11,126 nt of DNA from Planctomycetaceae bacterium (GCA_007129635.1 SKVE01000291.1:1-11126); one strand, 5' to 3'; positions 1 to 7,564 are shown, numbered from the stretch's first letter. The notes: a model not told the origin generated them from the sequence alone. Program-made: numbers and translations.

Positions 1-109
1 GTCAATCGCGACAGGCGTTGTCGGCGAGCGGGAATCGCATGGATCATCACAGCTCCTGTTGAAAGTTAGAGTCTTCGGGTGCCAAATTCGGGCGCAATGC
101 GCGCATCTT

Positions 110-135
110 GTAGAACGGAATTCATTCCGTTCTAC
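110..135. repeat. Perfect 12-bp palindrome, GTAGAACGGAAT type
   Basis: The arm GTAGAACGGAAT (110-121) is followed by 2 bases and its exact reverse complement (124-135), giving a 26-base inverted repeat. A second copy with one degraded arm lies at 10912-10934, about 10.8 kb away, so this is a dispersed repeat rather than a one-off hairpin. I recall similar GAACGGAATT-type palindromes scattered through planctomycete genomes, but could not check that here. There is no T-tract, so a simple terminator is unlikely. Confidence 0.8.
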
Positions 136-501
136 TTGGTTGCGGCCGAGCCGCGTTAGGCTGGAGGTGCCTGACGGCTACAACTTGATCGCTGCGACTT
201 CGGCAACGAACGTTGTAGCGTCGTCAACCTGGTTATCCGGCAATCGCGTGGAACACAACGTCCATGCTGGCCCCACTCCGACTTCAGCGGCGACACCGGC
301 GTCTATCTGTCCGTTCAGCACATCGATTGCACCATAAAACATACCGGAATACGGCAACGCACGCGCCCACCCCAGAACACGCGGGAAATGAGCGGGAAAA
401 GGCGTAAAGAACGGGATAAAATGGCAGAAAACCGGCCAGCGAAGTTCCAGTAGGGTTGCCAGCGGCTCCACCAACAGTTCGAGCGCCAGGCCACCACGCG
501 G

Positions 502-524
502 TACGGCGAGCCGTAAGGGCTCGC
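502..524. repeat. Two overlapping, mutually exclusive hairpins
   Basis: TACGGC-GA-GCCGTA (502-515) is a perfect 6-bp inverted repeat. Sharing its right half, GCGAGCC-GTAAG-GGCTCGC (506-524) is a perfect 7-bp stem with a 5-base loop. The two cannot form at once. The sequence resembles GC-rich dispersed palindromes of planctomycete intergenic regions. A regulatory switch is possible, but there is no gene immediately downstream to control. Confidence 0.6.
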
Positions 525-646
525 GACGGAATGACGAACCGACATTTCGAATCGCCGCGAGGCACGGGGGATTGGCGGTACCTACACCGGCAGGCCGTTG
601 CCGCTCCGCGTGCCGTCGGCCATGGAGGTTGCGTAGGACATTTCCA

Positions 647-1693
647 TCACCCGCCCGGAGGCGGCGCGGATCTGACCTTCCGCGCGCGGTAGGCGGCGGG
701 CGTGTAGCCGGTGGTCTTCCGGAACAGGGCGGTCATGTACTGCACGTAATTGAAGCCGGCGCGGCGCATGACCTGCTGAATGGAAAGTGAGGTGGTGTCG
801 AGAAGCTGTTTGACCCGCTCGATCTGCACCCGTTGAATCTCGCTGTGGATGGTTCGGCCCAGATGTTTCCGAAAACGCTTCTCCAGCGACGAGCAGGACA
901 CCGACACTTCTTTGAGTACATCGGCCAGGGCGATGCCCTCGCAGGCGTGCTCGCGGATGAAGCCGACGGCGGCGGCCACGTCCGGATCGTCGACGGCCAG
1001 CACGTCGGTCGATTGCCGCGCGACGAGCCGTTCCGGAGGGATGAGGTGCCGTTTGTGGCGCGGGCGGCGGCCGGCCATCAGGCGGTCCAACAGCGCGGCC
1101 GCCTCGTAGCCCATCTGAAAGGTGCCCTGTTCCACGCTGCTCAGCGGCGGGTGGGCCAACTCGCACATGATCTCGTCGTTGTCCACTCCGATCAGGGCCA
1201 CGTCGTCCGGCACCCGCAGCCGGAGCGTGCGGCACGCTTCGAGCACGTGCCGGGCCCGCGCGTCGTTGCACGCCATCAGCCCGAGCGGGTAGTCGAGCGT
1301 TTGCAGCCATTCGACCAGTCCTTGTTGCACGTCGCTCCAGCGCCGGGCCGAGGCCTGGGTGCCGGTGTAGATGCTGCACGCGCAGTCCCGTTGCGCCACA
1401 TACGCGGCAAACACCTCGGCCCGCTCCGCCGACCAGCCGTTCACCCGTGTGCGCGGGAAGCCGCAGAAGGCGAACTGCCTCAGCCCGCACTCCAGCAGAT
1501 GCTCGGCCGCCATGGCGCCGATGACGGCGTTGTCGGTCATGAGGTAGGGGATATTCGAGGCCGGGTCGTACCAGCCGGAGCCGCCGCCGATGCCGACGAC
1601 GGGCAGAGCAACCCCACTCAATGCGGCGGCTACCTTCCGGTCGTACGGCCGGGACAGATTGCACACGACGGCAACGCGGCGGATTTTGGGCAT
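647..1693 (-). CDS. xylR: XylR-like sugar-responsive regulator, AraC-type DNA-binding domain
   Basis: This is a 348-residue cytoplasmic transcription regulator of the XylR family: a LacI/GalR-like periplasmic-binding fold (about 5-235) followed by an AraC-type double helix-turn-helix (about 240-345). Matches to E. coli XylR, from memory, run nearly full length, including PxVGxGG near the N-terminus, DARARH, IG(V/I)DN, ALSSV/PLSSV-EQG with QMGY, and SSLEKRF and GYTPAAYR in the AraC part. The ATG at 1693 is preferred over the more upstream possible start at 1762 because GGGAGGT lies about 11 bases before it and MPKIRRVAVV is the usual family start. Oddly, only about 11 residues separate the N-terminal PYDR from PVVGIGG, where XylR has nearly 60; a block of roughly 47 residues appears to be missing in frame. 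It is divergent from the thuA-like series, which it may control. No xylose isomerase or kinase is adjacent, so the effector may not be xylose. Confidence 0.88.
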   Translation of the reverse strand: MPKIRRVAVVCNLSRPYDRKVAAALSGVALPVVGIGGGSGWYDPASNIPYLMTDNAVIGAMAAEHLLECGLRQFAFCGFPRTRVNGWSAERAEVFAAYVAQRDCACSIYTGTQASARRWSDVQQGLVEWLQTLDYPLGLMACNDARARHVLEACRTLRLRVPDDVALIGVDNDEIMCELAHPPLSSVEQGTFQMGYEAAALLDRLMAGRRPRHKRHLIPPERLVARQSTDVLAVDDPDVAAAVGFIREHACEGIALADVLKEVSVSCSSLEKRFRKHLGRTIHSEIQRVQIERVKQLLDTTSLSIQQVMRRAGFNYVQYMTALFRKTTGYTPAAYRARKVRSAPPPGG

Positions 1694-1972
1694 GTTGTTA
1701 TGGTACCTCCCGCTGGACGGGCGAAATCGCCCTAACCAGAAAGTGTAACACTTTTGCAACATGATGTCATTGACGCGCCCGCCGCCGCGGGTGAAATTAG
1801 AGAGGTGGAGCGTGAAGCACCTGAAGTCGTTGCTGTAGCCACGTGCGGGCCCGCAGGCAGAAACGTGGGATGGGCTTCCAGCCTGTCTTTTCCACCGGCG
1901 GGTAGCCTTGTATCACGCAATTCGGTATTTTTTGTCTTGCACCGCCTATACGAGCGTTGAGAGGACTTGACG
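1694..1972. promoter_or_regulatory. Divergent intergenic control region
   Basis: These 279 bases separate the leftward regulator from the rightward thuA-like gene and must hold both promoters if each is transcribed separately. I could not identify convincing -35/-10 pairs. Visible elements are a GGGCGA-AA-TCGCCC inverted repeat (1719-1732) in the leader of the regulator, the AAAGTGT palindrome at 1740-1754, a perfect 12-bp palindrome TGCGGGCCCGCA at 1844-1855, and a stretch around 1864-1888 (GTGGGATGGGCTTCCAGCC) that resembles a dispersed planctomycete repeat. A GAGAGG ribosome binding site at 1959-1964 precedes the rightward gene. Confidence 0.6.
1740..1754. promoter_or_regulatory. Candidate operator palindrome AAAGTGT-A-ACACTTT
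   Basis: A perfect 7-bp inverted repeat with a single central base lies 47-61 bases upstream of the regulator start codon. Size, symmetry and position suit autoregulation by a LacI/XylR-type dimer, possibly controlling both divergent genes. That role is inferred; binding is not shown by sequence alone, and the AraC-type domain of XylR usually recognises direct rather than inverted half-sites. Confidence 0.4.
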
Positions 1973-3136
1973 ATGCGAACTGTTTACCACGGTGCCGTAG
2001 GGCTTGGCGTGATCGTTCTCGCGGTAACGGCATGGACCCGCGATAGCACTGCGGCTGAGCCGCCGCCGGCCCGTGCCCGCGCCGAAATCCAAGCGGTTCT
2101 GGCCAAGGCCTCCGCCGGGCCGGCGGTCGAGCAACGGCGCGAAATCCGCATTGTGCTTGTGGCCGACGTCGCGGATCACCGCCCCGGCGAGCACGACTAC
2201 CCGATCTGGCAGGAACGCTGGGCTGCCCTGCTGCAAAGCGCCCCGGGCGTCAACCTGACCACCGCCTGGAAATGGCCAAGCGACGAGCAGTTCGCCCAGG
2301 CCGACCTCGTGACCTTCTTCTGCTACCGGTCCGGCGGTGAGCGGCGGACCTGGAACGAGGAAAGGCTCCAGCAGCTCGAACGAGATACGGCCCGCGGGGG
2401 CGGGTTGGTCGTGATCCACTCGGCCACGTATACCGACCGCCGGTTTTCCGAGGAGCCCTACGAGCGGGTTGCGAGGGTGACCGGGCTGGTGTACGACGGG
2501 GCGATTCGCTACCGGCACGGGCCGGTGGAGCTGAACGTGGCCGCTCCCGATCATCCGATTTGCCTGGGGCTGCCGCCGCGCATCGCCTTCATCGACGAGC
2601 CCTATTGGCCGCCCCACGGCGACTTGGCGAAGGTACAGATTCTGGCCACCAGCGACGAAGTCGACCCTGCCAACCCGAACACCACCGCTCCGCAGCCCTT
2701 GTTCTGGACCTACGAGCCGGGCAAGGGCCGCGTGTTCGGGTGCGTGATGGGCCACTACAACTGGACGTTCGACGACGCCTACTTCCGCATCTTCCTGCTG
2801 CGCGGTATGGCCTGGGCGGCCGGCGAAAGCCCGTACCGTTTCGATCCGCTGGTCCTCGAATCGTTATCGAAAAGTGTAAAAGATTTGTCGGATAGTATCA
2901 TTGACAACGCCTATACCCTGATGTTCACTCGCACAGAACGAGGTGGGACGGCCGGTAGAAACCGCGTCAGTATCATGCAACCGATGACCGCAGGCGGCGC
3001 GCCCGACTACACTGTCCTGCGAGTTCCACCGGAATATGGTGAGGAGAGCGCATTGGAATACGTCATCGAAGCAGGTAGAAATTCGGGAGTCGACTTTGAT
3101 CTTGACATCCCGGAAGACCACCTGGGCCAGAAGTAG
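1973..3136 (+). CDS. Secreted ThuA-like domain protein with unusual C-terminal tail
   Basis: A 387-residue protein with a Sec-type signal peptide (about 1-28, ending near TAAEP) and a ThuA-like domain (PF06283, a class I glutamine amidotransferase-like fold) at about 55-290. Supporting motifs are RIVLVADVADHRPGEHDYP, the strand-turn VVIHSA (147-151), PDHPICLGLP, and WTYEPGKGRVFGCVMGHYNW leading to RGMAWAAGE. The family is associated with carbohydrate catabolism, as in rhizobial ThuA for trehalose-type sugars, but its reaction is poorly defined. I chose ATG 1973 because GAGAGG lies 8 bases ahead; a TTG six bases earlier would leave almost no spacing. After PYRFDPLVLE, where such proteins normally end within a few residues, about 91 residues (297-387) continue with no recognised domain and lower GC. 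The tail may be foreign sequence joined in frame to the core. Confidence 0.85.
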   Translation: MRTVYHGAVGLGVIVLAVTAWTRDSTAAEPPPARARAEIQAVLAKASAGPAVEQRREIRIVLVADVADHRPGEHDYPIWQERWAALLQSAPGVNLTTAWKWPSDEQFAQADLVTFFCYRSGGERRTWNEERLQQLERDTARGGGLVVIHSATYTDRRFSEEPYERVARVTGLVYDGAIRYRHGPVELNVAAPDHPICLGLPPRIAFIDEPYWPPHGDLAKVQILATSDEVDPANPNTTAPQPLFWTYEPGKGRVFGCVMGHYNWTFDDAYFRIFLLRGMAWAAGESPYRFDPLVLESLSKSVKDLSDSIIDNAYTLMFTRTERGGTAGRNRVSIMQPMTAGGAPDYTVLRVPPEYGEESALEYVIEAGRNSGVDFDLDIPEDHLGQK

Positions 3137-3168
3137 CCACACGGAGACAGGTCGGCGAATGGAGGTGA

Positions 3169-3186
3169 GAAGAAACCGGGTTCTTC
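3169..3186. repeat. Imperfect palindrome GAAGAA-ACCGGG-TTCTTC
   Basis: Six-base perfect arms (3169-3174 and 3181-3186) flank a near-symmetrical centre in the 146 bases between the thuA-like gene and the next gene. It resembles the AGAAACCGGGTTTCT-type repeats I recall from planctomycetes. It is not followed by a T-tract, so it is more likely a dispersed repeat than an intrinsic terminator. Confidence 0.4.
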
Positions 3187-3282
3187 GCCAGCTTGGAAGA
3201 TCCCGGCATCGCCGCAAATCCGGCGTATCCCCTGGGATGAGAAGCATTTGCCAACGGGCTTTTGAAAGAAGATGGGGTTGGA

Positions 3283-4620
3283 ATGAAAACGAAGCAGCAG
3301 GGTCTGGGTTCGTTGCTGATTCTACTGATGACGTTCATGGGCTTGGCTGGATTCGGACTTGCCGAGCAAGGCAAACCGTGGGAAGTACCAAGCCAAAATC
3401 CGGTGACTTGGCAAGAGAAGGCTGTCGAGTACGCTCGGATTATGTCACAAGTGAAATGGGTGCCGGTTGCCGACGGAATTCCGATTCGTGGTGGGAAATT
3501 CTTTCAGAAAGGAACCGAGTATACGGGGGTCCCCTATTCGAACGGCGGGCACGAAGGCCGATACATTGGTTTCGATGTTTTTCTGAAAACATTCTTAGCA
3601 GCCGTGCAAAATCCACATAGCGTTTTGTACACCGAGAATCTGTCAGGCCAGAAACGCAATGCTGCGGGTTATTACGGACTGGTCTGCTCTTCGTACACTA
3701 GCTATGCCTTGCAGTGCACCACCCCCTATCCAAGCTATCACCATGTCCCGCCGCATCGTGCCGGTGTCGAACGGGTAGATGTGCAATCGGCTCAGGCAGC
3801 AGAGATCGGCGACATCATTTATACGCCACCGGGCGGCGCTCATGTGGAAATCGTAACGCGAATCACCAAAGATGACGAAGGCACGGTGACGCATGTTCGC
3901 GTCGAGGACAGCCGGCCTGCCACGACCAGAACCGCCAACCGCAGCGCGGCAAGTTTTGATTCCCATATTTCTTCCGGAGGCAGAAAGCTGTATCGGATCA
4001 CAGATTTGGATGCGTGGCGCGGGAGCAACAGAGCCGAATCGTTCTTGTTCCCGGACTACGAGGAGGATTCCGCGCTGCCTGCCATCAATCGCGTTTTGCT
4101 GCTCGACCGCGGAGATTGGGTTCCCTATCACAAGAACCAAGCCGTCAAATTCAACGTGATGGACAAGGACTCCCGGGGCGTCCAAAGCCTTATCATCAAG
4201 CGTGGCGACACGGTAGTCGAGGAGATCCAACTCAGCGGTACGGGCGTCATCGAACGCTCGTTTTCCACCTGCGGCGACTATACGGCGCATTGCGTGATGC
4301 AGGACGGTACTGCCAGTCAAGTGTGCGAGTTTTCTGTTTGCGGCCTCGATTGCAGCATCTCTGTCGATAGGGTGTCCCGGAATCAGTCCTGGGAAATAGA
4401 ATTTGCCTCTGAGAACATGGCTGTCATCTTCGTGCGCATCGAGCGGGACGGTTCTGGCGGTCCCTATTATGTATGGATTACCAATCAGCAGCGACAGCAG
4501 GGAAAAGTCGTAATCCCCGCCGACGCGACTCAGGATGCGAGCAGTTTGAATGTGGTGGTGTACGGCGAGAACCGGTATGGCAGGCTTTACACTCGACAGA
4601 CTCTTACCGTCGTCGAATAG
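3283..4620 (+). CDS. Secreted papain/NlpC-P60-like putative cysteine hydrolase with Ig-like tail
   Basis: A 445-residue exported protein with a Sec signal peptide (about 1-28; hydrophobic LLILLMTFMGLAGFGLA). Residues about 40-260 look like a papain-fold domain of the NlpC/P60 or CHAP kind: a cysteine in GLVCSSYTSYAL (C135) at the start of a helix, a histidine in GDIIYTPPGGAHVEIVT (H187) on the following strand, and an acidic third residue in VRVEDSRP (E208 or D209). Such enzymes usually cut peptidoglycan peptides or amides. Residues about 265-445 read as two beta-sandwich, Ig-like modules with scattered cysteines that could form disulfides. ATG 3283 fits the signal peptide better than the TTG 21 bases upstream; its ribosome binding site is weak. 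GC is visibly lower than in neighbouring genes, and it has no obvious link to sugar metabolism, which suggests later acquisition. The catalytic assignment is inferred. Confidence 0.7.
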   Translation: MKTKQQGLGSLLILLMTFMGLAGFGLAEQGKPWEVPSQNPVTWQEKAVEYARIMSQVKWVPVADGIPIRGGKFFQKGTEYTGVPYSNGGHEGRYIGFDVFLKTFLAAVQNPHSVLYTENLSGQKRNAAGYYGLVCSSYTSYALQCTTPYPSYHHVPPHRAGVERVDVQSAQAAEIGDIIYTPPGGAHVEIVTRITKDDEGTVTHVRVEDSRPATTRTANRSAASFDSHISSGGRKLYRITDLDAWRGSNRAESFLFPDYEEDSALPAINRVLLLDRGDWVPYHKNQAVKFNVMDKDSRGVQSLIIKRGDTVVEEIQLSGTGVIERSFSTCGDYTAHCVMQDGTASQVCEFSVCGLDCSISVDRVSRNQSWEIEFASENMAVIFVRIERDGSGGPYYVWITNQQRQQGKVVIPADATQDASSLNVVVYGENRYGRLYTRQTLTVVE

Positions 4621-4765
4621 TGTGGGCGTGGAATTGGCTGTCCGTTCGTCCGTTGCCGATAGGTCTCAGTTTTCGAGGGCGGCGCGGCAAACGTCTGAGG
4701 CTGTGCTGTTGCAGTCTCGGGAAGATAGGGGCACATTCGTTTGAGAACTCCCGGAGGAATTTGTC

Positions 4766-6166
4766 ATGAATAGGAATTCGATTAGTCGTCGCCGCTTTCT
4801 GGCTCAAGCCGCGTGGGGGCCGGCGGGAGCGCTGGTTCTTCGTTCGGCTGCATCGGCTCGGACCTATCAGACCAACGGACAGGTCCGCTGTGCGGTGATC
4901 GGTTGTGGCGGTCGGGGCCGTACCTTCCTAGGAGACAATACAGCGGCCATGGTCGACGTCGATCAGCGGCGCGCCGCGGTTTCGTTCAAGCTGTTTCCAG
5001 AAGTACCCAAGTTCGAAGACTGGCGCGTGATGCTCGACAAGATGCATCCCCAGATTGACGCGGTGATCGTCTGCACACCGGACCATAATCACGCGGGCCC
5101 CGCGGCGGCGGCGATGCGGTTGGGTAAGCATGTCTACTGCGAGAAACCGCTGACGCACACCGTCCACGAAGCTCGCGTGTTGGCCGACCTGGCGGTCGAA
5201 AACAATGTCATCACCCAGATGGGTAATCAGGGCGGTTACAACGTGCGCGCCGTCGAGCACGTGCGGGCAGGCACCTTGGGCGAGATACGGACCGTACACC
5301 TGCAAGGCGAGAATCGGACTCAGCACGCGGCCGGTGGGCCTCGCCCCACCCCGTCGGGCACCCACGAGGTGCCCGACGGTTTGAACTGGGATCTATGGGT
5401 GGGGCCGGCGCCCTACCGCCCCTACAATCCCGTTTGGATGACTCCCGAGTGGCGCATCTGGCGCGACTTCTCGACGGGCGATCTCGGGGGGTGGGGCCCG
5501 CATCTGTTCGCCACGGAATTCAAGGCGTTGAAGATCGGCTCGTTGTGGGAACCCAAGCAGGGAGCCGATCGGCCGATCCTCCGCGTGACGGCTGAGTGCT
5601 CGGACGACTGTCCGGGCGGGGTATGCCGGGTGACTTTTCCCCGGTGGGCGATCATTCATTGGGACCTGCCGGCGCGCGAGGAGTTTCCCCCGATCCGCTT
5701 GACCTACACGTATTCCGACAAGGCTTGGATCGCCACGATCCGCCAGATATTCGATGAACATCCGGACTGGGGCAGTGCGGATACATTTCGGGACGAGTAT
5801 CGTTGGCGATGCGAACTCTGGGTGGGCACCAAGGGCCTGATGCGGACCACCGGCCACGGCAGCTCCAACATGGAACTCTTGCCGGAAGCGCAGTTCCAGG
5901 ATATCAAGGATCCCCCCGAATCCTTACCCCGCCCGCTGGGCAGACCGGTGATCCAGGGGTGGACCGAGGCGATCCAGGGTGGCCCGGCGCCGATGTGCGA
6001 CTTCGCGTTCAGTGGTCCGTTTACCGAATGGTATCTGTTGGGCAATGTGGCCACTCTGTTCCCGCAGCAGACTCTGGAGTACGATCCGATCGCAGGCAGG
6101 ATCGTCAACAACGAATCGGCCGATCAAGCCGTCCGCCCCGAGTACCGCAAAGGTTGGGTGCTGTAG
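4766..6166 (+). CDS. Tat-exported Gfo/Idh/MocA family oxidoreductase
   Basis: A 466-residue NAD(P)-dependent sugar or polyol dehydrogenase-like protein. The N-terminus SRRRFLAQAAW is a twin-arginine signal, so the folded, cofactor-loaded enzyme is probably exported. The Rossmann fold starts at about 38 with GCGGRG (46-51) and an acidic turn DVD (64-66) that should bind the adenosine ribose; EKP (126-128) carries the family lysine, and LGGWGPHLF (H246) supplies the expected histidine of the C-terminal alpha/beta domain. WDLWVGPAPYRPYNP is typical of the planctomycete branch. GGAGGA lies 7 bases before the ATG. From GCGG to DVD the spacing is about 8 residues shorter than usual, so the second Rossmann strand may be trimmed. 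It is followed 3 bases later by a lipoprotein gene, indicating co-transcription. Substrate unknown; reversible oxidation to a keto sugar is the family-level expectation. Confidence 0.92.
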   Translation: MNRNSISRRRFLAQAAWGPAGALVLRSAASARTYQTNGQVRCAVIGCGGRGRTFLGDNTAAMVDVDQRRAAVSFKLFPEVPKFEDWRVMLDKMHPQIDAVIVCTPDHNHAGPAAAAMRLGKHVYCEKPLTHTVHEARVLADLAVENNVITQMGNQGGYNVRAVEHVRAGTLGEIRTVHLQGENRTQHAAGGPRPTPSGTHEVPDGLNWDLWVGPAPYRPYNPVWMTPEWRIWRDFSTGDLGGWGPHLFATEFKALKIGSLWEPKQGADRPILRVTAECSDDCPGGVCRVTFPRWAIIHWDLPAREEFPPIRLTYTYSDKAWIATIRQIFDEHPDWGSADTFRDEYRWRCELWVGTKGLMRTTGHGSSNMELLPEAQFQDIKDPPESLPRPLGRPVIQGWTEAIQGGPAPMCDFAFSGPFTEWYLLGNVATLFPQQTLEYDPIAGRIVNNESADQAVRPEYRKGWVL

Positions 6167-6169
6167 GCC

Positions 6170-7564
6170 ATGAAACACTTTGCCGGAACGTTTTTGGTGC
6201 TCCTGGCCGGTTGGGCAGCCGCCGGCTGTGAACGGTCCACACCGCTTTCGAGTCCCCCTCGGACACCAGCCATCGAGCCGCCCGCACCGCCGGTTCGCGA
6301 AGCCTCGCCCGATCCGGCAGCGGTCGAGGCCGCTGTCGAGCGCATCGAAGCACTGGGCGGAAGTCTGCAGCGCGACGCTAAGCGGATCGTCGGCGTGCAG
6401 CTCGGCGATATCCCGGCGAGTGAGGACGACGTCCAATTGCTCGCAGGGTTGATGGAAGTCACGCATTTGACGCTCCAGGGCGATGGGATCACCGATCAGG
6501 CACTCGACCATCTTGCGGATCTGTCGCAGTTGACTCGCCTCACACTCGAGAACACAAGCTTGACCGATGAGGGGGTGGCGAAGCTCGAGCGTTTTCCGCG
6601 TCTGCAGTATCTTAACCTCAGTAATACTCCGGCCCTGACCGACGCCGCGATGGCCTATCTTGCCAGGTTGCCTGAGCTTCAGTATCTCGAACTACGTGAC
6701 AACAACATCGGCAACGCGGGACTCCAGCGGTTAACGCCCGTCGGCAATCTCCGCTTGCTGGACCTGCGCGGTTGCGGCATGGTCACCGACGCTGGACTGG
6801 TGCATCTTGCGGGCATGACCAGTCTCCGTGCGCTTCGGCTACGCAGCCCGGAGATTGGTGATCGCGGGCTCGCCAGCTTGGCTGGCCTGACGAATCTCAG
6901 CGAGCTATCCGTCGAGGAGGCCTCGTTACTGACCGACGAGGGGCTTCAGGTACTGGAGCATTTCCCTGCTTTGACAAGTCTGAGGATTGCGCACTGTGTG
7001 GGCGTTAGCGACCAAGGTTTCGCTCCGCTAGTCAACCTGTCAGGTCTCCGGCTGCTGTTCCTGCGCAACACATTTGTCACTGGATCGCTGTTGGAGTATG
7101 TCCGCGGTGCCGAGCACTTGAGCCGCATCGATTTGACCGAGACCATGGTCGATGACGACGCTCTGGTGCATCTGCGTGGCATGAAGCGTCTAGAATGGCT
7201 CAGCCTGGCGAACACCCGGGTGTCGGACGCGGGCATGACGCATCTTACCGGTTTGGAGAATTTGACCTGCTTGCGTTTGGCCGAAACGGCCGTCGGTGAC
7301 AAAGGCTTGGCCGAAATCGCCCAGATCGGTAGGTTGGTCGAACTGGACCTGCAGGAGTTGCGAATCAGCGACCAGGGCTTGATCCAACTGAAGAGCTTGA
7401 AGAACCTGCAAAGACTGAATATCGCCATGGTGGAGATCGGGGAAGAGACCGTTGCCCAATTGCAGGCCGCAATCCCGGGGCTGCAGGTCCTGCGGTGGCC
7501 GTGGCCCGGGGGGTGGCCCATCCGGGCGATCGATACTGGTACAGCAGCCGATTCCAGCCTTTGA
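6170..7564 (+). CDS. Leucine-rich-repeat lipoprotein
   Basis: A 464-residue protein with a lipoprotein signal: hydrophobic n-region then AAGC, with C20 as the probable lipidated residue, followed by a Pro/Ser-rich linker (about 22-50). From about residue 95 to 455 it consists of about 14 leucine-rich repeats of roughly 24 residues, marked by the turn (I/L/V)(T/S/G)D-x-G-(L/M) and the strand L-x-x-L-x-L, the type abundant in planctomycetes. The repeats form a curved binding surface; there is no enzymatic motif, so a role in binding protein or glycan at the cell envelope is likely but unproven. It starts 3 bases after the oxidoreductase stop with only a weak ribosome binding site, suggesting translational coupling. 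The last 25 residues are Trp/Gly/Pro-rich and not repeat-like. Confidence 0.88.
   Translation: MKHFAGTFLVLLAGWAAAGCERSTPLSSPPRTPAIEPPAPPVREASPDPAAVEAAVERIEALGGSLQRDAKRIVGVQLGDIPASEDDVQLLAGLMEVTHLTLQGDGITDQALDHLADLSQLTRLTLENTSLTDEGVAKLERFPRLQYLNLSNTPALTDAAMAYLARLPELQYLELRDNNIGNAGLQRLTPVGNLRLLDLRGCGMVTDAGLVHLAGMTSLRALRLRSPEIGDRGLASLAGLTNLSELSVEEASLLTDEGLQVLEHFPALTSLRIAHCVGVSDQGFAPLVNLSGLRLLFLRNTFVTGSLLEYVRGAEHLSRIDLTETMVDDDALVHLRGMKRLEWLSLANTRVSDAGMTHLTGLENLTCLRLAETAVGDKGLAEIAQIGRLVELDLQELRISDQGLIQLKSLKNLQRLNIAMVEIGEETVAQLQAAIPGLQVLRWPWPGGWPIRAIDTGTAADSSL

Larger units (their letters stand above)
1..646. other. Gene-poor stretch left of the regulator
   Basis: I see no convincing gene here. Short open frames exist on both strands. 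The best is a leftward one ending at 178, whose last 54 codons (start at about 342) have plausible composition, but it has no recognisable domain and no clear ribosome binding site, and a rightward frame through the same bases looks equally plausible. The stretch does hold two clear palindromes (110-135 and 502-524). It probably is intergenic sequence or an eroded gene. No T-tract hairpin that would serve as an obvious terminator for the leftward regulator was found just beyond its stop. Confidence 0.5.

Noticed and set aside
178..474. A leftward 98-codon open frame
   Set aside because: The last half has plausible composition, but the first half is atypical, there is no clear ribosome binding site or domain, and an overlapping rightward frame is equally plausible.
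833..1735. A 300-codon rightward open frame opposite the regulator
   Set aside because: It is the antisense shadow of the XylR-like gene in GC-rich DNA; its translation is rich in Arg/His/Ala with no domain, whereas the leftward frame matches a known family throughout.
1694..1762. A longer N-terminus for the regulator starting at 1762
   Set aside because: The extra 23 residues do not resemble the family start, and the good ribosome binding site points to the ATG at 1693. The extension would also run through the candidate operator.
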